NCBI RefSeq assembly: GCF_000213555.1
Contig: NZ_GL891980.1
Coordinates: 186,001 to 250,000 of the forward strand
Origin: Dysgonomonas gadei ATCC BAA-286
GTDB taxonomy: Bacteria > Bacteroidota > Bacteroidia > Bacteroidales > Dysgonomonadaceae
Reading direction: 5' to 3'
Length of the DNA: 64,000 nt
Part shown: piece by piece, positions 9,321 through 16,533 of the stretch
Layout of the letters: each line of letters starts with the position of its first letter
Numbering within the stretch: position 1 is the stretch's first letter
Position numbers and translations under genes: made by a program
Notes under the pieces: generated by a model
What the model was told of the DNA's origin: nothing
Databases searched by the model: none
The model's input: only the letters and a program-made list of their open reading frames with translations

Positions 9321-11549
9321 TCAGAAACGGTATCTTATTTTCCCCAGCAGGTTCGCTCCTGCCTGAGGATATAATCCACGGTCAACCGATTCGCTTCCAT
9401 CTTTGAAACGGGCAGTATATACCCATGCGTTCGCACTATATTTGATACTTGCCAGATTATTGATAAAGAACTGAAGGTCAAATTTACCAATTTTAGGGGC
9501 ATCCAGTGTATATGAAGCCACCATATCGGTTACAAAATAATCGGATAAACGATTATCGGCATTCGAAGTGTTATCATAATACATACGACCAACATATTTA
9601 TTGATAAAAGACAGCGTAAAATCTTCTTTCTCGAATGGTTTGAATGTAACGCCGAGGCTACCTACCGTATTCGGAGAGAATGAAATATCGGTTGATTTAT
9701 GGAATTCCGAAACTTGTCCTACCTGATTCCAGTCATTCTGATTATCATACAGATCGTAATAAACCGTATAATTCTTTATCTTATTACGGCTCAATGTCAG
9801 GTTCCCATCCAAACGCAACCATTCGGTAGGGGTATAAGCCAATGATAATTCTATGCCTGTACGATAACTGTCAGGTACATTTTCCTGCAACTTATAACCG
9901 ATATCATTCAGCTTTCCGGTTTGCACCAACTGGTCTTTATAGTCCATATAGTAAAAATTGGCACTGAACGAAACTATCGAATTAGCATACTTATAACCTA
10001 ACTCATAATCATATAACCTTTCGGGAGCAATACTTCGCGAACCTCCGCCTTTCAGTGATTCTTTCAGGTCAGCCCGTAATGGTTCCCTATTTGAAATGCC
10101 GAATGATCCGTAGATCTCATTATAGTTACTGAACCGGAACGAAAGACCTCCTTTCGGATTTATAAAATTATAATAATTCTTATTGGTCAAATCCATCAGA
10201 TCATCATCCAATCCATTCATGCGATAATCTATATACCTTTCTTGTACCTCTGCGAATAGCGACAAGTTATCTACCGGGCGGTATTCCATTTTAAGAAAGG
10301 CGTTCATGTCCTGTTTCACGGCTGTATTCCGATTCCAGTTATACCCTTCCGGGATATCCTCATTATGCTTTACCCACAATAGTCTACCATAATGCGATCC
10401 ATCATAGTAGCTGTACATTGCTCCGGCCGTAATGCCCAGCTTACCCGCTTTATAATCCAGATTGAAACCGCCTACATAGAAGTCATTTTGCATCAGTTTA
10501 CGCAATGTAAGATCCGAACTCTCATAAGTCGTCCCTCCTTCAATTTGTTTTCCTAGTCCGTAATCTGCAAAAGCCTCATCCACTTTATAATTCTCGTAAT
10601 AGCCGTAACCATTATTATAACTCAGGTTTACATTCAGGGTCAGCCTGTTTGTCAGATAACGGGTATAAATCAACTGCCCGATATTAGAATAATAATTATC
10701 CGTTTCATTATCATAATATTGGGTTCTGCCATTATCATCTTTATATTTTCCGGCAGGATTGTAGCGTCTGTTAATTTTTAGCGTATCAGGGCTTATACCT
10801 TCCCATGTAATACCCGTATGCTGAATACCATTCATGTAAATAAGACGAATCAGTTGTTTATCGGAATAGTGTGACAACGCCGCATATATATTCTTATGGT
10901 CTACCTTTCCGTTGCGGATATATCCGTCACTCCTGATATACGAATAGCGGGCATCGAGCGACAGTCCGCTTTTCATGATACCTGTTCCGGCTGCGCCTGT
11001 CAGCAATAAAGTATTGTATTGCCCATAGGCAGATGACAGGTCGGCATAGGCTTTATTTCCCTTTCCTCCGGCTGTCTGCATAGAGATACTGGCTCCAAAA
11101 GAGGCCGTGCCGTTTGTCGATGTGCCCACTCCCCGCTGCACCTGCATGCTTTGCAATGAGTTAGACAAGTCCGGCAGATTAACCCAATATACCTCCTGGC
11201 TTTCCGGATTATTTAGCGGCATACCGTTTAATGTCACATTTATACGGCTCGCATCCGTACCTCTGATACGAAGCGCCGTGTTTCCTACGGCTGTTCCGCC
11301 TTCGGTATATGAGACTACCGATGGTAAGGATTGTAATATAAAAGGAATGTTCTTTGCGGCATTGTCCTTTTTAATTTCCACTTCTCCCAAATCTGAATAC
11401 GAGATAGGTGCTCCCCGGCTTACCCGGGTGGCAGATACGACAACCTCCTCCAGTTTTATGAGTTTAAGGCTATCCGCCTGTTGTTGTGAATAAACAGCCC
11501 CTGCTCCAGTTATTACAAAAGCAGCAAAAGCTAAAAATACCTTTTTCAT
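9321..11549 (-). CDS. TonB-dependent outer-membrane receptor, probable thiamine receptor
   Basis: A 742-residue TonB-dependent receptor with an N-terminal signal peptide (MKKVFLAFAAFVITGAGAVYS). The plug follows (LEEVVVSATRVSRGAP, then LRIRGTDASRINVTLNGMPLN, about residues 32-165), then a 22-strand-type barrel ending in the aromatic terminus IRYRF. It imports a scarce substrate across the outer membrane using TonB energy. The TPP riboswitch in its leader and the PnuT-like permease downstream point to thiamine or its phosphates. There is no carboxypeptidase-like N-terminal domain, so it is not a SusC-type glycan porter. Confidence 0.9.
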   Translation of the reverse strand: MKKVFLAFAAFVITGAGAVYSQQQADSLKLIKLEEVVVSATRVSRGAPISYSDLGEVEIKKDNAAKNIPFILQSLPSVVSYTEGGTAVGNTALRIRGTDASRINVTLNGMPLNNPESQEVYWVNLPDLSNSLQSMQVQRGVGTSTNGTASFGASISMQTAGGKGNKAYADLSSAYGQYNTLLLTGAAGTGIMKSGLSLDARYSYIRSDGYIRNGKVDHKNIYAALSHYSDKQLIRLIYMNGIQHTGITWEGISPDTLKINRRYNPAGKYKDDNGRTQYYDNETDNYYSNIGQLIYTRYLTNRLTLNVNLSYNNGYGYYENYKVDEAFADYGLGKQIEGGTTYESSDLTLRKLMQNDFYVGGFNLDYKAGKLGITAGAMYSYYDGSHYGRLLWVKHNEDIPEGYNWNRNTAVKQDMNAFLKMEYRPVDNLSLFAEVQERYIDYRMNGLDDDLMDLTNKNYYNFINPKGGLSFRFSNYNEIYGSFGISNREPLRADLKESLKGGGSRSIAPERLYDYELGYKYANSIVSFSANFYYMDYKDQLVQTGKLNDIGYKLQENVPDSYRTGIELSLAYTPTEWLRLDGNLTLSRNKIKNYTVYYDLYDNQNDWNQVGQVSEFHKSTDISFSPNTVGSLGVTFKPFEKEDFTLSFINKYVGRMYYDNTSNADNRLSDYFVTDMVASYTLDAPKIGKFDLQFFINNLASIKYSANAWVYTARFKDGSESVDRGLYPQAGANLLGKIRYRF

Positions 11550-11611
11550 TTACATACTAAATTTTTATAAGCATAAGACAATCACTCTTGTTTCATACTT
11601 TGACGTTAAAC

Positions 11612-11676
11612 AAAAAAGGGGTTTAATAAGATGATTTCCCGGAATTTAAGAATATGCACGTGCGCAATAGCATCTT
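11612..11676 (-). promoter_or_regulatory. Possible expression platform of the TPP riboswitch
   Basis: The 3' strand of P1 (AAGATG, complement of 11671-11676) is also complementary to CATCTT about 40 bases downstream (complement of 11628-11633). A CCCC-TTTTTT run (complement of 11612-11621) follows. This would allow P1 to compete with a downstream stem. The terminator stem itself is not strong, so the mechanism is uncertain. Confidence 0.35.
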
Positions 11677-11757
11677 CTTTCCCTACGCCGGCATTACCCG
11701 GATCAGGTTTAATGGGTGTGATCTCAGCCTGTAATTTTAAGGCACCCCTAAGATTTC
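11671..11757 (-). promoter_or_regulatory. TPP riboswitch (THI element)
   Basis: Read on the minus strand the conserved core is complete: AGGGGTGCC, then GGCTGAGATCACACCC, then ACCTGATCCGGGTAATGCC and GCGTAGGGA, in the standard order and spacing. P1 can form between ATCTT (complement of 11750-11754) and AAGAT (complement of 11672-11676). It controls the TonB receptor and pnuT genes. The THI element is known to bind thiamine pyrophosphate and lower expression. Confidence 0.96.
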
Positions 11758-11761
11758 GAGA

Positions 11762-11769
11762 CAAAGATA
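11762..11769 (-). promoter_or_regulatory. Bacteroidetes -7 promoter box for the thiamine operon
   Basis: The complement reads TATCTTTG, an exact match to TAnnTTTG, placed just upstream of the riboswitch 5' end. No clear TTTG -33 element is seen. Confidence 0.6.
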
Positions 11770-11885
11770 ATTAAACCATTTTAATAAATAAGTGTTTACC
11801 TATTATAAAATTTTTCTATAACTAGGATTTCCAATGTTACAAAACGGGATTTTCCTAGTCATATATAGTATTAGATAAAATTAAG

Positions 11886-11893
11886 TACCTTTG
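11886..11893 (+). promoter_or_regulatory. Bacteroidetes -7 promoter box for the 11914 lipoprotein
   Basis: TACCTTTG matches TAnnTTTG exactly, 20 bases before the ATG at 11914. A -33 element is not obvious. Confidence 0.55.
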
Positions 11894-11913
11894 TAACATA
11901 AAACTTAAAAAAC

Positions 11914-12459
11914 ATGAAGAAGAATATTTTTATTGCGGTTCTATTTTCTATTGTAGCGTTGGTTTCTTTCTCGTCATGTGAAAGCGATGATGACTATCTA
12001 GTTAGAAGTGGATTGTACTGCGATTTTTTATCAACATCAAATAATAAAGGTTATTTTGCCAGTAATGGTGGAGGAAGTTATTCGTTCCGCGATCTACCTG
12101 ATTTAGGCTATGGCGATATTATAGGCATGGAATATAGGGGTACTACTCTTACAATTACAGGAGATATACGAGAAGGAGATGTTATCCGGGATCTATACAT
12201 CAGTGTTCAGGGCGTAGGTGATTTCCTTTATGCCTCTGACATAGAAGTATATAAAGACTATGAAAAGATTGTATTTAACACTTCTAACGATCGTGAATTT
12301 TATAATTTTATGAATGATGTTATGTACAAATTTTATAGAGATGGACGGATCAATATTGTTGTGGATGGATATATTACAAACTATCAAGGAGTAGGTATCG
12401 GAAATGTAGAAATGGAAATATACCTGGATAGCTCACTTGATGTTACCGTTCGAAGATAA
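11914..12459 (+). CDS. Lipoprotein of unknown function, probably surface-exposed
   Basis: A 181-residue protein with a lipoprotein signal peptide (MKKNIFIAVLFSIVALVSFSS followed by Cys22). The residues after the cysteine are ESDDDY, acidic like the surface-export signals known in Bacteroidetes, so it may be flipped to the outer face of the outer membrane. The rest is predicted beta-rich and matches no family I recognise. Its stop lies only 6 bases before the helicase gene, so the two are probably co-transcribed, though no functional link is evident. Confidence 0.8.
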   Translation: MKKNIFIAVLFSIVALVSFSSCESDDDYLVRSGLYCDFLSTSNNKGYFASNGGGSYSFRDLPDLGYGDIIGMEYRGTTLTITGDIREGDVIRDLYISVQGVGDFLYASDIEVYKDYEKIVFNTSNDREFYNFMNDVMYKFYRDGRINIVVDGYITNYQGVGIGNVEMEIYLDSSLDVTVRR

Positions 12460-12465
12460 TCCAAC

Positions 12466-15400
12466 ATGTCCGGTTTCATTCAATCTGACTATCTCTCCGA
12501 AATACAACAAATAGATAGCTCCGAGCTATCATTAAGAAATAAATATATCCGTCTGAAACGGATACTTGAGAGAGGCTGCAAAGATATCACCGCCGGTGAA
12601 TCTTTGCAGTTTCCCTCTTTATTCTCCCGCCTTGTCTTTATCAGTCAAAAATATGAATTGCCAAAATCATTGGAATGGCAGTTGCAGAATATACGCATAA
12701 AAGCATCTTTCCTGCAGCAAAACGATAAGAACCTGGTATCTCCCGGCCAGTATCAGCAAGCAAAGGAAGGTCTGGAAAATTTCCTTTTATATATAGAAGG
12801 CGAAAAACAGGATTTCAACTATGTGGAAGATACTGTTTTCGATTATGAACCTGTGCCGCACGATTTATCCAACAAGATACGTGTACAGGTATTGGAAATA
12901 GATACCGAAAACGAACTTCTTATATGCCAGTCCGAAAGCCTTATCGGAAAGAGTTTAAAAGTGAGATACAACGTCTCTCCGGTTAATAATATATTCAATG
13001 AAACCATTGAACGCCTTTGGATTGGTGCGCAACTCAACCTGATCGATGTAAAAACAGACGATGCGGGAGTCTATATACCTAAAATGTTTGTACTCGAACC
13101 CGATTATCTGATAGATGCTTCGGCAATGGCAGAGTGCTTTCAACCATATGGCAGTTCATATCTGCACTATTTCCGCCGTAAATTCGAGCCCAATGCAAAT
13201 ACTCATTATATATTATTGGGAAATCTTGCCAACTTCTTTTTGGATGAACTCATTTATGCCGGGGATGCTGATAGCCTGTCATTCGAAGAAATATTCATGA
13301 AATCATTCCGTTCCATGCCATTCGAATATGCAGCATGTAAGGAGATTAGTGACAATATCGCTTTCAAAGAATTTATGGCGAAAGCCCGGAGCCAGTTCGA
13401 AAACATAAAACGTGTAGTGTTGAACGATATGCCTGCAAACGGATTCGATGCGTCATCCTGTACGCTTGAGCCATCTTTCTTTTGTGAGAAATACGGTTTT
13501 CAGGGTCGGCTCGATTTACTTCAGCTATCAAATGACGAAACGGGTATAGATCGCATAATCGAACTGAAATCGGGGAAACCTCCTTTTCCTCGCGAAGACG
13601 TGACCAAGATAGCACCTAATCATGAGACACAGACAGCTATCTATCGCCTAATGATACAAAGTGTATTCGGGAAGGATGCACGACACATATATCCTACTAT
13701 TCTTTATTCCTCGGCTGAAAATGCAGGAGAAAATATCCGCTTTGCCGCGATCTACCAGCAACTGGAAAAAGAAATTATAAATGTGCGGAATCTCATTGTT
13801 GCTACCGAGCATGATGTATATATCGGCGATACGCAACATGTAGAGAAAGTGTTCCGGAATCTTTTTAATCTGAATAATTACGGACGTGCACCCCAGTTTT
13901 TTATAGACAAGTTGGCAGAGTTAGAAAAAGTAATAGATAAGGCTACTCCATTGGAAAGGATATATTTCTATCGCTATATCAGGTTCATCACCAGAGAGCT
14001 ATATCTTCAAAAGACTGGGGACGAAGGCTATAATACATCGATGAGTGTATCCGCCTTATGGAATACTTCTTTTGAAGAACGGCAAGACTCTCTAGACCTC
14101 ATTGCCAATCTTGAAATAGAAGATATCGACGATTCCGGCCGGGATATGATTATCCGCTTCAGCAGGGACAAAGATGAGTGTGTCAATTTCCGTGAAGGAG
14201 AAATATGTATTCTTTACCCCCGCCACAAAAGTGAAGAATCAGTACTGACAAATCAGATATTGAAAGGTACTGTAGTAGAGATCTCTTCATATCATGTAGT
14301 CTTGAGATTCAGATATAAACAACGAAACCGCAACCTCTTCTCCCGATACAAATACTGGGCTGTGGAACATGACAGGCTAGATCATAGTTACAGCACCATG
14401 TACAAGAGCCTGTATGCCTTTCTGTCCGCTCCCAATGACAAAAAAGAGTTATTACTTGGCTTACGGGAACCGCTCTCATCCACCCTATATGAATTAACGA
14501 CGGATGCCACAAAAGAGGCAAAACAGAAGAACATCATAGATAAAGCGTTGGCTGCGGAAGATTATTTTCTCATTGTAGGACCTCCGGGAACTGGCAAAAC
14601 ATCTATTTTTGCCCGGCAGCTGATAGAACGCTTCTACGCCGGGGAAAATACAAATATCCTTGTAATGGCATATACCAACCGTGCCGTGGATGAATTATGC
14701 GCTTCTATCTGTCAGGCATTTGGCGAAAGTGAAGATGAGTGCGACAGGTATATCCGTATAGGCTCGGAACTCTCGTGCGGTGAAGGTTATCGTCATCGCC
14801 TGCTACAAAACATTTCATATCAGGCAGGAAATAGAAAGGAACTGATCCGAACCATAGACAGTACGCGTATTTTTGTCGGCACCCTTGCCTCCATTACCGG
14901 AAAACCCGAGCTGTTCGACTTGAAGAATTTCAATATTGCGATCATAGACGAGGCTTCTCAAATACTGGAACCGCAGATTATCGGGCTTTTACCCCTGTTC
15001 GACAAATTCATTATGATAGGAGACCATAAACAATTGTCTACAATCACTTTGCAGGATGAAAATAAGTCGAAAGTAGAAGAGACCGTATTAAACGACATTC
15101 AACTATCCGATTGCCGCGAATCCTTATTCGAGCGGCTGTTTCATATCTGCCAAAAACAAGGCTGGACACAAGCATATGATACCTTGACCTATCACGGACG
15201 GATGCATGAAGATATTGCGTCCCTTGTCAATATCAGCTTCTATGACAATATGCTACATGCAGCTACTGACAGGCAATACAAGCCTTTGGCATATCAAACA
15301 TACGACAGATCGGATAAATTGCAATCATTAATTGCGACAAAACGGACAGCATTTCTCCCCGTCAGAGAAACAGACAACACAAACAATTCGGATAAGCTGA

Positions 15401-15825
15401 ACAAACAGGAAGCAGATGTTGTTATCTCTTTAATAAAAGCAATACTTGAGATTTACAGACTTAACAACATGGCTTTTGACACCCGGAAGACCATAGGTGT
15501 AATAACTCCCTACCGTAATCAGATTGCCCTGATAAAGCATAAACTGGAAGAAACAGAAATTCCGGAACTGAACAACATTATGGTAGATACCGTAGAGCGC
15601 TATCAGGGTAGCCAGCGGGATATTATCATCCTTTCTTTTTGTTTCAACAAGCCATACCAACTGAGATTCTTTAGTAATCTGAACCGCGAGCGCACTGTAG
15701 ACCGCAAACTGAATGTAGCTCTTACCCGTGCTCGTGAACAACTATTTATGATTGGGAATGATTATATCCTGAATCAGCACCCAATCTACAGGGAGATTGT
15801 AAATAAGTCGGTTATCAATCCATGA
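12466..15825 (+). CDS. Dna2-like fusion: PD-(D/E)XK nuclease and superfamily 1B helicase
   Basis: A 1119-residue protein. Around residues 345-395 it carries a RecB/Cas4-type nuclease core: GRLDLLQL (Asp350), IIELKSGK (Glu366, Lys368) and QTAIYRLM (Gln389, Tyr393). The C-terminal half is a Dna2/NAM7 (UPF1-like) SF1 helicase: Walker A GPPGTGKTS near residue 705, Walker B IAIIDEASQ near 825, GDHKQLS, and late motifs VDTVERYQGSQRDIIILS and LNVALTRAREQLF. It should unwind and cut DNA ends or flaps. It starts 6 bases after a lipoprotein gene and is followed 31 bases later by a UBA-like protein. A nuclease-helicase of this layout could be housekeeping repair or anti-phage; the window does not decide. 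Confidence 0.92.
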   Translation: MSGFIQSDYLSEIQQIDSSELSLRNKYIRLKRILERGCKDITAGESLQFPSLFSRLVFISQKYELPKSLEWQLQNIRIKASFLQQNDKNLVSPGQYQQAKEGLENFLLYIEGEKQDFNYVEDTVFDYEPVPHDLSNKIRVQVLEIDTENELLICQSESLIGKSLKVRYNVSPVNNIFNETIERLWIGAQLNLIDVKTDDAGVYIPKMFVLEPDYLIDASAMAECFQPYGSSYLHYFRRKFEPNANTHYILLGNLANFFLDELIYAGDADSLSFEEIFMKSFRSMPFEYAACKEISDNIAFKEFMAKARSQFENIKRVVLNDMPANGFDASSCTLEPSFFCEKYGFQGRLDLLQLSNDETGIDRIIELKSGKPPFPREDVTKIAPNHETQTAIYRLMIQSVFGKDARHIYPTILYSSAENAGENIRFAAIYQQLEKEIINVRNLIVATEHDVYIGDTQHVEKVFRNLFNLNNYGRAPQFFIDKLAELEKVIDKATPLERIYFYRYIRFITRELYLQKTGDEGYNTSMSVSALWNTSFEERQDSLDLIANLEIEDIDDSGRDMIIRFSRDKDECVNFREGEICILYPRHKSEESVLTNQILKGTVVEISSYHVVLRFRYKQRNRNLFSRYKYWAVEHDRLDHSYSTMYKSLYAFLSAPNDKKELLLGLREPLSSTLYELTTDATKEAKQKNIIDKALAAEDYFLIVGPPGTGKTSIFARQLIERFYAGENTNILVMAYTNRAVDELCASICQAFGESEDECDRYIRIGSELSCGEGYRHRLLQNISYQAGNRKELIRTIDSTRIFVGTLASITGKPELFDLKNFNIAIIDEASQILEPQIIGLLPLFDKFIMIGDHKQLSTITLQDENKSKVEETVLNDIQLSDCRESLFERLFHICQKQGWTQAYDTLTYHGRMHEDIASLVNISFYDNMLHAATDRQYKPLAYQTYDRSDKLQSLIATKRTAFLPVRETDNTNNSDKLNKQEADVVISLIKAILEIYRLNNMAFDTRKTIGVITPYRNQIALIKHKLEETEIPELNNIMVDTVERYQGSQRDIIILSFCFNKPYQLRFFSNLNRERTVDRKLNVALTRAREQLFMIGNDYILNQHPIYREIVNKSVINP

Positions 15826-15856
15826 TAACTACACTTCGTCTAAAAAAGAATAAGCA

Positions 15857-16459
15857 ATGACCAATAAAATAAAAGAATTACGGAGAATAGTCCCGGTACC
15901 GATGCATGAAGCCTTGCAGCTATTGAAAGTAAATGACGGGGATGTAGAAAAATGCGTCTATCTGTTCAAAGCCAAATCCATCAAAGAGATATGTGAACAA
16001 ACAGGCTGTGATGAACAGACTGCCGCCGAATACTACGAAGCTGAAAAATTCGATATCAACAGGGCTGTATCTAATATCAAAGAAGATATCTATGATAAAA
16101 ACTATCAGCCGATCGATGGCGTCACTAAAGAGAGTATCGGCAATATCCTGCAATGGCTACGGGTAGTAGAAGCCGAAGATTTCGGTATATCCCTCGATTA
16201 TCAACTGCTGGATAAAGCATTAGAGACATTGAGCCTTATTCCCTCATTAAATGATATTGCAACAAAAGTAAAAGCTGCAAAACAAGCTAAAGATTTGATA
16301 TTTGAAGGCTATACGGATGCCGATAGCCTCGAAGATTTTGTTCGCAGACACCGAAAGCTGGATGATGATAAGGATTTCATAGAAGCGAACCGGATTGTCA
16401 GTCTTGGGATTACAGTGATCAAAGAGGAGCTATTAAGGCATGTACGAAACCTCAACTAA
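15857..16459 (+). CDS. Small protein with UBA-like helical repeats, function unknown
   Basis: A 200-residue protein. The first 35 residues (IKELRRIVPVPMHEALQLL, then DGDVEKCVYLF) closely resemble the UBA-like N-terminal helices of elongation factor Ts and NAC. A second copy of the pattern appears at residues 40-72 (IKEICEQTGCDEQTAAEYY, then FDINRAVSNI). The C-terminal 120 residues are helical and unknown. It is too short and lacks the EF-Ts core, so it is not tsf. It directly follows the Dna2-like helicase, probably in one transcript, which suggests an adaptor for that enzyme (inference). Confidence 0.75.
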   Translation: MTNKIKELRRIVPVPMHEALQLLKVNDGDVEKCVYLFKAKSIKEICEQTGCDEQTAAEYYEAEKFDINRAVSNIKEDIYDKNYQPIDGVTKESIGNILQWLRVVEAEDFGISLDYQLLDKALETLSLIPSLNDIATKVKAAKQAKDLIFEGYTDADSLEDFVRRHRKLDDDKDFIEANRIVSLGITVIKEELLRHVRNLN

Positions 16460-16479
16460 AAGACCTTAAAATAAGATAC

Positions 16480-16514
16480 AAAGAGGTGCTGACTTTTACA
16501 ATCAGCACCTCTTT
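16480..16514. terminator. Bidirectional intrinsic terminator between the UBA-like gene and clpC
   Basis: AAAGAGGTGCTGA and TCAGCACCTCTTT form a perfect 13-base stem with a 9-base loop. It is flanked by T-rich sequence on the plus strand and lies between convergent genes. Confidence 0.9.
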
Positions 16515-16533
16515 TATTATAATGATCTTACGA

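Noticed and set aside
12466..15825. Calling the nuclease-helicase an anti-phage defence gene
   Set aside because: No other defence gene, integrase or toxin lies nearby, and base composition does not differ visibly from the neighbours; housekeeping repair is equally likely.
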